This document shows, in pieces, positions 7,809 through 17,027 of a DNA stretch of 48,642 nucleotides. The stretch is from an uncultured Oscillospiraceae bacterium. GTDB lineage: Bacteria > Bacillota > Clostridia > Oscillospirales > Oscillospiraceae. Every line of letters begins with the position of its first letter. Position 1 is the first letter of the stretch. The translations under genes were made by a program, and so were the position numbers. A model generated the notes under the pieces. That model was given only the letters and a program-made list of their open reading frames with translations, did no database searches and was not told the origin of the DNA. The DNA lies in assembly GCA_910578505.1 (NCBI GenBank), contig CAJTPV010000023.1:1-48642 (forward strand), read 5' to 3'.

Positions 7809-9137
7809 TCATACCTCCTCAACCAGCTCGCCGGTCAGCTCGCCGTCCATAGCCCCTGTGACCCGCACCGGCACAAAGCTGCCGGCCTCAATTTCCCGTT
7901 CGCTGGAAAAATAGATCTTGCCGTCAATATCGGGGCTCTCCGCATAGCTCCGGCCCACGTAGCTCATAGACTGCCCGTCGAATCCCTCACAGAGCACCTC
8001 CAGCGTTTCACCCATCAGGCTCTCGTTCCACTCGTCCATGATCCTGGACTGGATATCCACCACCAGCTCGGCCCTGCGCTCGGCCTCCTCGGCGTCCACC
8101 CGCTCCATCTGGGCGGCGGGGGTGCCCTCCTCCGGGGAGTAGGGGAACACGCCGGCCCGGGGCATCCGCTGGTCCCACAGGAACTGGCACAGCTCCTCAA
8201 ACTCCTCCTCGCCCTCGCCGGGCAGGCCCGTAATGATGCTGGTGCGCAGCACCAAGCCCGGAATCCGCCGCCGCAGGGTGTCCAGCAGGTCCTCGATGTA
8301 CGCCTTATCCCCTTTGCGGTTCATGCGCCGCAAAATTTCATCGTTGCAGTGCTGGAGGGGGATATCCAGATACTTCAGGATCTTCGGCTCACAGGCGATC
8401 ACGTCGATCAGGCGCTCATCCATCTGGTCGGGATACAGGTAGTGGAGGCGGATCCAGTGGAAGTCCAGCCTGCACAATTCCTCCAGCAGATCCGCCAGAT
8501 GGTGCTCCCCGTCCCAGTCCGTCCCATACCGGGTGATATCCTGGGCCACCACGATCAGCTCCCGCACCCCCTGGGCCGCCAGCTCCTTCGCCTCCGCCAG
8601 CACAGCCGCCATGGGACGGCTGCGGTAGCGTCCCCGCAGCTTGGGGATAATGCAGAAGGCGCACCAGTTGTCGCACCCCTCCGCAATGCGCAGGTAGGCG
8701 TAGTGCTTTGGGGTGGTCAGCACCCGGTCAAACTCGTCCACCGGGGCGTGGATGTCGTCAAAGCTGCCGAAGGCCTCCCCCTGCATCACGGCCTCCACGG
8801 CCTCCACGATATCCTTGTAGCTTCCCGTGCCCAGCACGCCGTCCACCTCCGGCAGCTCCTCCCGGACCTCCTTCTGATACCGCTGGGGCATGCAGCCGCT
8901 GACAATGATCTTGCGCAGCTGTCCGTCCTTTTTCAGCACGCCCATCCGCAGGATGTTTTCAATGGCCTCCTCGTTGGCGCTGGACAAAAACCCGCAGGTA
9001 TTGACCACCGCCACATCCGCCCCCTGGGGCGTCTCTGCCAGCGTGTATCCCGCGTCCCGGCACAGGGCCATCATCTGCTCGCAGTTGACCACGTTCTTCG
9101 CGCAGCCCAGGGAGATAAAATGAATTTTGTAAGGCAT
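7809..9137 (-). CDS. rimO: Ribosomal protein S12 methylthiotransferase
   Basis: Radical-SAM enzyme that methylthiolates an aspartate of ribosomal protein S12. Length is 442 residues. The N-terminal UPF0004 domain has cysteines in FISLGCAKN and VNTCGF, the radical-SAM cluster motif is CDNWCAFC near residue 150, and a TRAM domain closes the protein. AAGGAG precedes the ATG. MiaB is the main relative, but the SLGCAKN/VNCEQM start is the RimO pattern. It is in a leftward run with recX upstream and pgsA downstream. Confidence 0.97.
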   Translation of the reverse strand: MPYKIHFISLGCAKNVVNCEQMMALCRDAGYTLAETPQGADVAVVNTCGFLSSANEEAIENILRMGVLKKDGQLRKIIVSGCMPQRYQKEVREELPEVDGVLGTGSYKDIVEAVEAVMQGEAFGSFDDIHAPVDEFDRVLTTPKHYAYLRIAEGCDNWCAFCIIPKLRGRYRSRPMAAVLAEAKELAAQGVRELIVVAQDITRYGTDWDGEHHLADLLEELCRLDFHWIRLHYLYPDQMDERLIDVIACEPKILKYLDIPLQHCNDEILRRMNRKGDKAYIEDLLDTLRRRIPGLVLRTSIITGLPGEGEEEFEELCQFLWDQRMPRAGVFPYSPEEGTPAAQMERVDAEEAERRAELVVDIQSRIMDEWNESLMGETLEVLCEGFDGQSMSYVGRSYAESPDIDGKIYFSSEREIEAGSFVPVRVTGAMDGELTGELVEEV

Positions 9138-9161
9138 AAGCGCTCCTTATTGTCCGTGTAT

Positions 9162-9788
9162 TCAGCAGGATTCATCCTCCTGCAGCTCGGTATACCGCCG
9201 CAGGGCGTCCTTCACCTCGCTCCAGGAGAACCCCCGCCGCAGCAGGCTGTCGCTGACCCGCCGCACTTCCCGCCGGTCGGACAGGTCGCCCCGGCACTTT
9301 TTCTGGATCAGCCTGTCCAGGGTCTCGGACTGATCCGGCAGCTCCTCCAGGGCCTGGTCCCACAGCTCCCGGTCCACGCCCCGGCGGTACATCTCCTCCC
9401 GGATGCGGGCCCTGCCGTAGCCCTTTCCGGCGTAGTGGCGCACCAGCATGGCGGCGTATTCCCGGTCGTTCACCGCGCCGATGTCCTCCAGCCAGTCCGC
9501 GGCCTCTCCGGCGTCCTCCTCGTCCGCCCCCTTGCGCACCAGCCGCCGGGTCAGCTCCTTCTTGGACAGCGGCCTGCTGCCGATCATACTGGCCGCTGCG
9601 GCCCGTACCGCCGACCTTTGGGCGGACTCGTCCAGCGCCTCCAACGACTCATCGTCCAGCTCCATCCCGGCGGCCAGGGAAAACCGCAGGACCTCCTCCT
9701 CCGTCACCCGGAGGATATTGCCATCCTCCAGCTTGACCAAAAACCGGCCCTTTTTGCGCTGGGACGGCTTTACCTCCATGATCTCCAT
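9162..9788 (-). CDS. recX: RecX family regulatory protein
   Basis: Modulates RecA filaments. Length is 208 residues, with three-helix RecX repeats in the second half (SRPLSKKELTRRLVRKGA, then GYGRARIREEMYRRGVD, then LLRRGFSWSEVKDALRRY). The N-terminal 60 residues form a beta-rich extension seen in Firmicute RecX. Its start lies three bases after the recA stop, so recA and recX are coupled. A short gap leads to rimO. Confidence 0.95.
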   Translation of the reverse strand: MEIMEVKPSQRKKGRFLVKLEDGNILRVTEEEVLRFSLAAGMELDDESLEALDESAQRSAVRAAAASMIGSRPLSKKELTRRLVRKGADEEDAGEAADWLEDIGAVNDREYAAMLVRHYAGKGYGRARIREEMYRRGVDRELWDQALEELPDQSETLDRLIQKKCRGDLSDRREVRRVSDSLLRRGFSWSEVKDALRRYTELQEDESC

Positions 9789-9791
9789 GTA

Positions 9792-11090
9792 CTATGCCTC
9801 GCCCTCTTCATAGTAGCCGTCCTCCGGCAAAGGCTCGTCAAAGGGCACAGGCTCCTCAAACGGCTCCGGCCCGTCAAAATTCCCGGCCTCCGGCTCATCC
9901 ACCGGGTCATCGGACCGGCTGGCCTTTTTGCGGCTCTTCTTGGCGGGTTTTTCAGCGGCGGGCGCATCGTCCTCCACCTCGTCGTTGAAGTCCTCCGCCG
10001 ACACATCCACCGCCCGCCCGGCGGCCTTGGCAGCCTTCTGGGACTGGCTGCTCATCAGCTTGAAGAAGTCCCGGCGGATATTGGCCTCCAGCTCCTTGGC
10101 CACCTCCGGGTTGTCCTTCAGATACTGCTTGGCGTTGTCCCGGCCCTGGCCCAAGCGGGTCTCTCCCATGGAGAACCAGGACCCGGACTTCTGCACCAGC
10201 TCCAGCTTGACGCCCAGGTCCACCAGCTCGCCCAGCAGGCTGATCCCCTCGCCGTACATGATATCGAACTCCGCCTCCCGGAACGGGGGGGCCATCTTGT
10301 TTTTGACAACCTTGGCCCTGGTCCGGTTGCCGATCAGCTCGGTGCCGTTCTTCAGGGGCTCCACCTTCCGCACGTCGATGCGGACGGAGGCGTAGAACTT
10401 CAGCGCCCGTCCACCGGTGGTCACCTCGGGATTGCCGTACATCACGCCCACCTTTTCCCGCAGCTGATTGATGAACACCACCACGCACTTGGTCTTGTTG
10501 ATGGCGCCGGCCAGCTTCCGCAGGGCCTGGCTCATCAGCCGGGCGTGGAGGCCCACATAGCTGTCGCCCATCTCGCCCTCGATCTCCTGCTTGGGCGTCA
10601 GGGCGGCCACGGAGTCCACCACCACCACGTCCAGCGCGCCGGAGCGCACCAGGGCCTCGGTGATCTCCAGGCCCTGCTCGCCGGTGTCCGGCTGGGAGAT
10701 GAGCAGCTCGTCCACATTGACCCCCAAGGCTCTGGCGTAGGTGGGGTCCAGGGCATGCTCCGCGTCGATAAAGGCCGCCTCGCCGCCGTTCTTCTGGGCC
10801 TGGGCCACGATGTGGAGGGCCAGGGTGGTTTTACCGGAGGACTCCGGTCCGTAGACCTCGATGATGCGCCCCTTGGGCACGCCGCCGATGCCCAGGGCCA
10901 GGTCCAGGGACAGGGACCCGGTGGAGATGGACTCCACGTTCAGGTTGTCGATCTTATCCCCCATCCGCATGATCGAGCCCTTGCCGTACATCTTCTCAAT
11001 GTTCTTCATGGCGTTTTGGATCGCCGTTTTTTTATCGGTGGCAATTTCCGCAGATTTTGAGAGCTTAAATTTATCCTTCTTGTCAGCCAT
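9792..11090 (-). CDS. recA: Recombinase RecA with long acidic/basic C-terminal tail
   Basis: Strand-exchange ATPase of homologous recombination and SOS induction. The start is the ATG at 11090 with AGGAGG upstream; the longer open frame to 11219 overlaps prmC and lacks family support. At 432 residues it is roughly 80 longer than typical RecA. The core carries Walker A GPESSGKTT, Walker B VVVDSVAAL and GGRALKFYASVR. After about residue 345 comes a low-complexity tail rich in Asp/Glu/Pro with a lysine-rich patch KPAKKSRKKASR. RecA C-termini are usually acidic and tune DNA binding; the added basic patch is unusual. Confidence 0.98.
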   Translation of the reverse strand: MADKKDKFKLSKSAEIATDKKTAIQNAMKNIEKMYGKGSIMRMGDKIDNLNVESISTGSLSLDLALGIGGVPKGRIIEVYGPESSGKTTLALHIVAQAQKNGGEAAFIDAEHALDPTYARALGVNVDELLISQPDTGEQGLEITEALVRSGALDVVVVDSVAALTPKQEIEGEMGDSYVGLHARLMSQALRKLAGAINKTKCVVVFINQLREKVGVMYGNPEVTTGGRALKFYASVRIDVRKVEPLKNGTELIGNRTRAKVVKNKMAPPFREAEFDIMYGEGISLLGELVDLGVKLELVQKSGSWFSMGETRLGQGRDNAKQYLKDNPEVAKELEANIRRDFFKLMSSQSQKAAKAAGRAVDVSAEDFNDEVEDDAPAAEKPAKKSRKKASRSDDPVDEPEAGNFDGPEPFEEPVPFDEPLPEDGYYEEGEA

Positions 11091-11191
11091 ATTTTTTCTC
11101 CTCCTGCAAGTCGTTTTCCCGCTGCTCCGGTATCCTCTCCATCTGCGCCGCCATACCCTGCGCAGACAGGTACTTTCCCCTATGGATTGTA

Positions 11192-12082
11192 TCAAAAAAC
11201 CGTCCGGAAATCCGGACATTCTACTTCGTTCATCACCGTCCCGAACACCACCCTGGGGACCTGCCGGGTATCCGGAATCACCTGGATATCGCCGAACCCC
11301 TCAGCGCGCATGATCCGCAGCACGGCGTCCGCCTGCCCCATGCCCACCTCGAAGTAGAGCCGCCCGCTCTTCGACAGGGCCTCCCGCCAGAACCGGGCAA
11401 TGGCCCGGTAGAAGTCCAGGCCGTCCTCCCCGCCGCACAGAGCGAGATAGGGCTCAAAATCCTTCACCGACCGCTCCAGGGTCCCAATCTCCGCCCGCGG
11501 GATATAGGGCGGGTTGCACACGATGCACTGAAACTCCCCGATGGACCGGGCCGGCGGGCGCAGGGCGTCCATCACCATCACCGAGACCTGCCCGGACAGG
11601 CCGCAGCGCCGGATATTCTGCCGGCAGATTCTCGCCGCCTTCTCGGACACCTCCCCCAGCAGCACGCCGCATTCCGGCGCGTTGGCCGCCACCGCCAGCC
11701 CCACGCAGCCGCTGCCGGCGCACAGGTCCAGCACCCGGCACCGCCCCAGCTGCCGCACGTAGGCAATGGCCGCCTCCGCCAGCACCTCCGTGTCAATCCG
11801 GGGGATGAGCACGTCCTCGGACACGCTCAGCGTCAGGCCGTAAAAGTCCCACTCGCCGATGAGGTACGCCACCGGCTCCCCGTTCAGGTGCCGCTCCACA
11901 TAGGACCAGATTTCCCGCTCCGTCTCCGGGGGGACATACTTCCTGGCGTCCCGGAGCAACTCCTCCTTGGTCTTCCGGCTCCCGCAGCACACCAGCTCAC
12001 GGGCCTCCAGACTGGCGCCGGGATAGCCCGCCTGCCGCAGCTTCCGGCGGATATCGATATATAAATCATTGTACGTCGTCAT
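11192..12082 (-). CDS. prmC: Release factor glutamine methyltransferase
   Basis: Methylates the GGQ glutamine of release factors RF1 and RF2. The 296-residue protein has the N-terminal helical domain, the SAM-binding VLDLCAGSGCVGLAVA near residue 120 and the catalytic CNPPYIPR near 190. The last residues read FGTVMNEVECPDFRTVF. It lies about 20 bases after the DUF1385 gene, a pairing seen widely in Firmicutes. prfA is not adjacent in this window. GGAGAGGAG lies upstream of the start. Confidence 0.95.
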   Translation of the reverse strand: MTTYNDLYIDIRRKLRQAGYPGASLEARELVCCGSRKTKEELLRDARKYVPPETEREIWSYVERHLNGEPVAYLIGEWDFYGLTLSVSEDVLIPRIDTEVLAEAAIAYVRQLGRCRVLDLCAGSGCVGLAVAANAPECGVLLGEVSEKAARICRQNIRRCGLSGQVSVMVMDALRPPARSIGEFQCIVCNPPYIPRAEIGTLERSVKDFEPYLALCGGEDGLDFYRAIARFWREALSKSGRLYFEVGMGQADAVLRIMRAEGFGDIQVIPDTRQVPRVVFGTVMNEVECPDFRTVF

Positions 12083-12103
12083 CGGCGGCAGCTCCTCTCC
12101 TGA

Positions 12104-13078
12104 TTATGCGCCCCAGGCGTCCTTGCCCTCCTCCTTGGGAATCACGCGCTTCATCGCCTCAATGGCCACCTCAATCATGGAGTCATCCGGCTCAAAGGTG
12201 GTGAAATTCTGCATCCACAGTCCGGGCCTGGCCAGGAAATTGGTCACCGGATTGTCATGCCCGCCCACATAGCGGTTGAACTCGTAGGTGATGCCCACCA
12301 CAAAGGGCAGCAGCAGCAGCTGTACCAGCATCCGCAAAAAGACATTTTTCACCGGAAACAGGGCGAAAACCACCGTGTTCACCAGAATCGCCACCACGAT
12401 CACCACCAGCATAAAGCTGGTGCCGCACCGGGGGTGGTGCTTCGGCTGCACCCGCACGTTGTCCACCGTCAGCTCCAGCCGCTTTTCATAGCAGAAGATG
12501 GTCTTGTGCTCCGCGCCGTGGTAGGAGAACACCCGGCGGATGTCCTTCATACGGGACACCGCCATCAGATAGGTCATAAAGATGGCGATGCGCAGCACCG
12601 CGTCCACCAGGTTGCGGACCAGCACGCTGTCCGTCACCCGCTCCACAAAGCTGGCCAGGAAGGTGGGCAGCAGCATGAACAGGCCGATGGAAAAACACAC
12701 TGCCAGCACCACGGAAAAACCGATGACCAGCTTCTCCACCTTCTCATTGCCCAGCTTCTCATCCAGCCACTTCTCGAATTTGGACGGCTCCTCCGCAGCG
12801 CCGTCCTCCGGGTAGTAATCCGCGGAGAACATCAGCGCCTTCACGCCCCGGTACATGCTGTCCAGAAAGGTGACGCTGCCCCGCACCAGCGGCAGGCCCA
12901 GAACCGGATACCGGTCCCGGATCAGCTTCAGCTCCTCCTCCTGGATCACCAGGCCCTCCGGCCCCCGCACCACGACGGCCTGCCGTTCCGGCCCCCGCAT
13001 CAGGATCCCCTCGATCAGCGCCTGCCCGCCGATGGTCGTACGAAAGCCGCAGGATTTGTTTTCTTGTTTTTTTGACAT
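12104..13078 (-). CDS. DUF1385 family membrane protein (YqhQ-like)
   Basis: A 324-residue integral membrane protein of unknown biochemical role. The family signature IGGQALIEGILMRGPER is at residues 16-32. Several hydrophobic segments follow (VVLAVCFSIGLFMLLPTFLASF, residues split by short loops; another near FMLVVIVVAILVNTVVFALF). YHGAEHK and QPKHHPRCGTSF contain conserved His and Cys residues that could bind metal, though this is inference. It precedes prmC, a conserved pairing in Firmicutes, and follows the sensor kinase gene by about 45 bases. Confidence 0.92.
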   Translation of the reverse strand: MSKKQENKSCGFRTTIGGQALIEGILMRGPERQAVVVRGPEGLVIQEEELKLIRDRYPVLGLPLVRGSVTFLDSMYRGVKALMFSADYYPEDGAAEEPSKFEKWLDEKLGNEKVEKLVIGFSVVLAVCFSIGLFMLLPTFLASFVERVTDSVLVRNLVDAVLRIAIFMTYLMAVSRMKDIRRVFSYHGAEHKTIFCYEKRLELTVDNVRVQPKHHPRCGTSFMLVVIVVAILVNTVVFALFPVKNVFLRMLVQLLLLPFVVGITYEFNRYVGGHDNPVTNFLARPGLWMQNFTTFEPDDSMIEVAIEAMKRVIPKEEGKDAWGA

Positions 13079-13122
13079 GGATGTTGCCTTTCTTGATGAA
13101 AATATTTCTGTTTTGCCGCCGG

Positions 13123-14532
13123 TCAGGACACGGGCAGCGTGATGGTCACAACGCAGCCGCCGCCCTCCGCGTTGTCGATTTCGAACGTCCCCTCATGGAG
13201 GCGGATGATCTCCTCGCACACCGCCAGGCCGATGCCGCTGCCCCTGGCCTTGGAGGACCCCTTATAGAATTTCTGCTTCACAAACGGCAGCTCCGCCTCC
13301 GGCACGCCGGGCCCGTAGTCCCGCACGGTAATGACAATGGACTCCTCCGTGTGGCTCACAGCGGCATCGATCCGCTTACCCGCGCCGCCGTGCTTGGCCG
13401 CGTTGTCCAGCACGTTGCAGAAGACCTGCTTCAGCCGCTCCGGGTCGGCGGGAATCGCCGGGGTGATCTCGTCCCAGCTGTCATAGCGCAGCTCGATCTG
13501 CTCCTGCCTGAACAGCTCCGTATACGTGTAAATGGTGTCCTCAAACTCCGCCTGCACGTCCGTCTCCTCAATGCGCAGCGTAAAGTGTCCGTCCTCCATC
13601 TTGGAGAAGTCCAGCAGCTCCTCCACCATGTTGGTCAGCCGCCTGGACTCCTTCAGGATGGTCTCCACCCCCCGCTCCAGCTGCTGCCGGTCCGTGTCCT
13701 CCAGCAGTGTCTCCCCCCAGCCGTTGATGGCGGTCAGGGGCGTGCGCAGCTCGTGGGACACGGAGGAGATGAACTCCGACTTGATGCGCTCGCTCTTACT
13801 GATCTGGGAGGACATATTGTTGATGGCGTCGATCAGCTGTCCGATCTCGTCCCGGTAGTGGTTTTCCATCTGGGTACCATAGCTGCCGGCGGCGATGCGC
13901 TTGGCGGTCTCGGTCACCTCCGCCACCGGCTCCACCACGTTGTTGATGAACACCATATTGGACACATACACCATCATAATAATCATCAGAAACAGTCCTG
14001 CGGCCACGCCCACATTCAGCAGCAGGCTCCTCTGCACGGCGGCCATGGAGGTGACATAGCGCATAGCCCCCACCACCTGCCCGTCCAGCTGCAGGGGGGC
14101 GCACACGGACATAATGTGCTCCCCGGTGTTGGGGTCCACGCCCCGGTAGGGCTCGATCTCATTGGTCTGGAACACGGCGTTGATGTCCGGCGTCCCCGGA
14201 TTCATCCCCGCCGTGAGCCCATAGGAGCTGACAATAATCTCCCCGGAGGGGCCGATAAACTGCAGCTCCATCCGGTCCCGCTCCGCGAACTCGGCGGTAA
14301 ACGTGGTGGCGTAGCGGTAAAACTCGCCGTAGCTCTTCATGGTGTTGCTGGTAAAATAGTCGCTGGCGTGGGAGGCCCTGGTCTTCAGGCCGTCCAGCAT
14401 CATGTTATAGTAGTAGTTCACCATCACCACGCAGAAGGTCCCCGCCACCAGCAGCGCCACCACGGAGATGGGCCCCAGGGAGCTGATGAGCCACCGCTTC
14501 TTTAAACCCGTAATCTCGATCCGGTTTCCCAT
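13123..14532 (-). CDS. Two-component sensor histidine kinase
   Basis: A 469-residue membrane kinase. One N-terminal transmembrane helix, an extracytoplasmic sensing region of about 135 residues, a second helix near residue 180 and a HAMP linker precede the kinase core. The H-box is SVSHELRTPLTAINGW, the N-box is VFCNVLDNAAKHGG, and the ATP lid has DYGPGVPE and GSGIGLAVCEE. It starts seven bases after the response regulator stop and must pair with it. The extracytoplasmic ligand is unknown. The pair sits just downstream of the FG-GAP-like lipoprotein, which may or may not be functionally linked. Confidence 0.95.
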   Translation of the reverse strand: MGNRIEITGLKKRWLISSLGPISVVALLVAGTFCVVMVNYYYNMMLDGLKTRASHASDYFTSNTMKSYGEFYRYATTFTAEFAERDRMELQFIGPSGEIIVSSYGLTAGMNPGTPDINAVFQTNEIEPYRGVDPNTGEHIMSVCAPLQLDGQVVGAMRYVTSMAAVQRSLLLNVGVAAGLFLMIIMMVYVSNMVFINNVVEPVAEVTETAKRIAAGSYGTQMENHYRDEIGQLIDAINNMSSQISKSERIKSEFISSVSHELRTPLTAINGWGETLLEDTDRQQLERGVETILKESRRLTNMVEELLDFSKMEDGHFTLRIEETDVQAEFEDTIYTYTELFRQEQIELRYDSWDEITPAIPADPERLKQVFCNVLDNAAKHGGAGKRIDAAVSHTEESIVITVRDYGPGVPEAELPFVKQKFYKGSSKARGSGIGLAVCEEIIRLHEGTFEIDNAEGGGCVVTITLPVS

Positions 14533-14539
14533 TTTCCGC

Positions 14540-15229
14540 CTAGAACCCCCACTTATAGCCGTATCCCCACACCGTATTGATATAGGTGGGGTTCTGGGCG
14601 TTGTCCTCGATTTTCAGCCGCAGGCGGCGGATGTTCACATCCACGATCTTCACCTCTCCGAAGTAATCCCGGCCCCAGACCGTATCCAAAATCTCCTCTC
14701 TGGACAGGGCCTTCCCAGGGTTCTCCATAAACATCCGCATAATCGAGTATTCCACCTGGGTCAGCTTCACCCGCTGGCCATTTTTCTCCAGGGTGCGGTT
14801 CCTGGTATTGAGCAGAAATGGCTCCTGATAAATCTCCCCCACCTGCTCCGGCGACGCGCCGCCGGCCCGGCGGAACAAGGCGTCCACCCTGGCGGTCAGC
14901 TCTGCCGGGGAAAAGGGCTTGGTCACATAGTCGTCGGCGCCGGTCATCAGGCCCGTCACCTTATCCATCTCCTGGCTGCGGGCCGTGAGCATAATGATCC
15001 CGATGCGGGTATTGGTGGCCCGGATTCTCCGGCACACCTCGAACCCGTCGATTCCCGGTAGCATAATATCCAGCAGCGCCACCCGGATGTCCGGATGGTC
15101 CCGCAGTCTCTCCAGCGCCTCCTCGCCGCTCTCCGCCTCAATCACCTCATACCCGGCCCGGGTCAAATTAATCACAATAAACCCCCGAATACTGGACTCA
15201 TCCTCCAGCACCAAAACCTTCTTTGCCAT
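14540..15229 (-). CDS. OmpR/PhoB-type response regulator
   Basis: A 229-residue DNA-binding response regulator starting at MAKKVLVLEDESS, with AGGAGG seven bases upstream; a longer open frame to 15319 has no such support. The receiver domain shows acidic pocket residues ED near 9-10, phospho-acceptor Asp in ALLDIMLPG near 53 and Lys in VTKPFS near 104. A winged-helix domain follows (ILDTVWGRDYFGEVKIVDVN, ending GYGYKW). It is followed directly by its kinase. Target genes are not visible. Confidence 0.97.
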   Translation of the reverse strand: MAKKVLVLEDESSIRGFIVINLTRAGYEVIEAESGEEALERLRDHPDIRVALLDIMLPGIDGFEVCRRIRATNTRIGIIMLTARSQEMDKVTGLMTGADDYVTKPFSPAELTARVDALFRRAGGASPEQVGEIYQEPFLLNTRNRTLEKNGQRVKLTQVEYSIMRMFMENPGKALSREEILDTVWGRDYFGEVKIVDVNIRRLRLKIEDNAQNPTYINTVWGYGYKWGF

Positions 15230-15303
15230 AACATACCTCCTCACTCCATGCGGCAAGCCGCAGACCGGTTCAACAGACCCGAAGGGCGCTAAAGTTCTTT
15301 TTG

Positions 15304-15329
15304 ATTCTTTTTCTTTCAAGAAAAAGAAT
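15304..15329. repeat. A/T-rich perfect palindrome at the end of the lipoprotein gene
   Basis: ATTCTTTTTCTT and AAGAAAAAGAAT form 12-base arms around a two-base centre, touching the lipoprotein stop codon. Read leftward it is followed by A-rich rather than T-rich sequence, so it is a poor classic terminator. It may be a dispersed repeat or an RNA-stabilising hairpin. Confidence 0.45.
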
Positions 15330-16684
15330 TAATTCTCCCCCATGCTCCACCGGTTCACAATCACCTTAAAGCTGTCTGCAATGACCGTCGGGTCCACAGC
15401 ATAGCGCCAGCTGTCGTAGGCATCGCCGAAGGTGACGGCGTACACCGTGTCCGGCTTCACCTGGCGGCGCAGAATGGTCCGCCCGCCCTTGGACGCCTGG
15501 GCCTCCCGGTCCGTACCGGTCAGGGTGTAGATGGTCAGCAGCTCATCCCCGGCGGTGCGGGCGTAAACCGAGTAAAAGGTGGTGGAGTGCACCGTGGCGC
15601 TGGCGTTGTTCTGCCGGACGGTAAAGTGGCCGTCCCAGGCCTCCGGGATCATCAGATACCAGCTGTCCGTCAGATTGTGATAGGTGATGGCCTGGAGCCG
15701 GTCCGTACCGTCAATATCATAGCTGTGCCAATAAATCTTCCAATAGGGCTCCTCAACGCTGTCGGAGAGGAGCTGGGCGGGCTTGGGGACCTCCATGGCC
15801 CCGTCGCCGTTGATATCGGTGGGCTGCAGGTTCAGATTCCGGAAAATCTGGGTGGACACGCCGGTATCGCTGCTCATGACAATATTGGTCAGCTCCGGCG
15901 CCTTATAGACCAGAATATCCGTCACCTCGCGGCTGGTCTCGTCCGCGCCCACCTCGCGGCCCGTGACAAAGACCGCGGTCTCGCCCTCCTGCAGGTTCCC
16001 CACCCGCATCCCCTGCAGAGCGCCCACCGGCACAGAGAGCCTGGCCGTGGACTGGAGCTGGAAGCTGTTGTTGGCGCTGTCCCAGTCGTAGTAATCCGCC
16101 AGGCTTCCGCCGGACTCGGCCTCGTCGCTGCGCAGCACCATCAGCTCGTCCTCCCCGTCGCCGTCCAGGTCCACGATCTCATAGCGGGCATAGGGGGTGC
16201 TCATCAGCTGCACAGGCTCCAGGTCCTCCAGGGCGTAGACGGCCAGGGCCTGGATCTCCGCGCTGACGGACCAGCTGACAATAATCTCCTGCACGCCGTT
16301 TCCGTCCAAATCCGCATAGCGGATACTGTGGATGGAGGTGCCGCTGCCGCTGATGACGCCGGCCTGCTCATAGCCGTCCCCCACGGCGCGAAAAATATAA
16401 ATTTTCAGCGGGCGCTCCTCGCTGCTCAGGCGCAGGAAGGCCAGGGCCTCGTCGCTGCCGTCGCCGTTGATGTCAACCATCTGCACCGGGGGCAGATTGC
16501 CGCCGGCCTGAGGCGGGGCGTACTCGGCGCCGTTGGCGAGCAGTTCCGTCAGGCGCACGCTGAGGGCCTCGTATACCTGCGGCAGCTTGGGCAGGGCATA
16601 CAGGTCCTCGGCAGACAAGGACACCATGCAGCCGCTGAGGACCAGCGGCAGGAGCAGTACCCACAATTTCTTCCAATTTATCAA
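15329..16684 (-). CDS. FG-GAP/VCBS-like repeat lipoprotein
   Basis: A 451-residue secreted lipoprotein. The start is taken as TTG at 16684 because AGGAGG lies nine bases upstream and the next residues give a perfect signal peptide with lipobox LSGC near residue 17. The upstream open frame to 17029 is spurious. The body has at least four calcium-loop-like motifs: DINGDGSDE, DLDGNGVQE, DLDGDGEDE and DINGDGAME, as in FG-GAP/integrin-alpha or EF-hand-like beta-propellers. Function is unknown; surface binding or sensing is inferred. It has its own strong promoter at 16853-16881 and lies upstream of the two-component genes. Confidence 0.85.
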   Translation of the reverse strand: MINWKKLWVLLLPLVLSGCMVSLSAEDLYALPKLPQVYEALSVRLTELLANGAEYAPPQAGGNLPPVQMVDINGDGSDEALAFLRLSSEERPLKIYIFRAVGDGYEQAGVISGSGTSIHSIRYADLDGNGVQEIIVSWSVSAEIQALAVYALEDLEPVQLMSTPYARYEIVDLDGDGEDELMVLRSDEAESGGSLADYYDWDSANNSFQLQSTARLSVPVGALQGMRVGNLQEGETAVFVTGREVGADETSREVTDILVYKAPELTNIVMSSDTGVSTQIFRNLNLQPTDINGDGAMEVPKPAQLLSDSVEEPYWKIYWHSYDIDGTDRLQAITYHNLTDSWYLMIPEAWDGHFTVRQNNASATVHSTTFYSVYARTAGDELLTIYTLTGTDREAQASKGGRTILRRQVKPDTVYAVTFGDAYDSWRYAVDPTVIADSFKVIVNRWSMGEN

Positions 16685-16852
16685 CTGCAAGAGCCTCCTA
16701 TCGGGCGCTCTCCCGGCCAGCGGAGGGGGAGGGGCCAGCTTTATTCTATATAATGTACCACAATTCCGGCCGATTGGGTAGTCCTGTTTTCCAGCTCCCC
16801 CATAAAAATTCGACCGCCGCCTCCCGCTCCGCAGGCTCTGACTGGTATGATA

Positions 16853-16881
16853 ATTATAAAATATCCCAGAAAAATTGTCAA
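16853..16881 (-). promoter_or_regulatory. Perfect sigma-A promoter for the lipoprotein
   Basis: Leftward TTGACA (16876-16881), 17-base spacer, TATAAT (16853-16858): both hexamers match the consensus. It leaves a leader of about 160 bases before the TTG start. The 343 bases between 16685 and 17027 hold only this promoter, the divergent dacF promoter and untranslated leader. Confidence 0.85.
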
Positions 16882-16948
16882 CAGGGATGCAATTCCCCCT
16901 TGCAGCGGGCAATCCACCCAGCGGAGGGCGATCCGATAAAAATTCCTC

Positions 16949-16977
16949 TTGCCCCCGCCCCGCAAATCCACTATAAT
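16949..16977 (+). promoter_or_regulatory. Sigma-A promoter for dacF-like gene
   Basis: TTGCCC (16949-16954), 17-base spacer, TATAAT (16972-16977), about 45 bases before the ATG at 17028. Confidence 0.75.
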
Positions 16978-17027
16978 AGAGTCCAACGGAGCGTGCAGCC
17001 ACCCTTTGCGAGAAAAATGGAGAGGCC

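Noticed and set aside
7788..11060. 1,090-codon open frame on the plus strand
   Set aside because: Antisense to pgsA, rimO, recX and recA. Composition is His/Gln/Leu/Val-rich shadow coding from GC-rich genes, with no family motifs.
11091..11219. 43-residue N-terminal extension of RecA
   Set aside because: Overlaps the end of prmC, is Arg-rich, and MADKKDKFK with its AGGAGG is the family-like start.
16741..16820. 20-codon peptide frame in the lipoprotein leader (minus strand)
   Set aside because: No ribosome binding site and no sign of conservation; likely chance.
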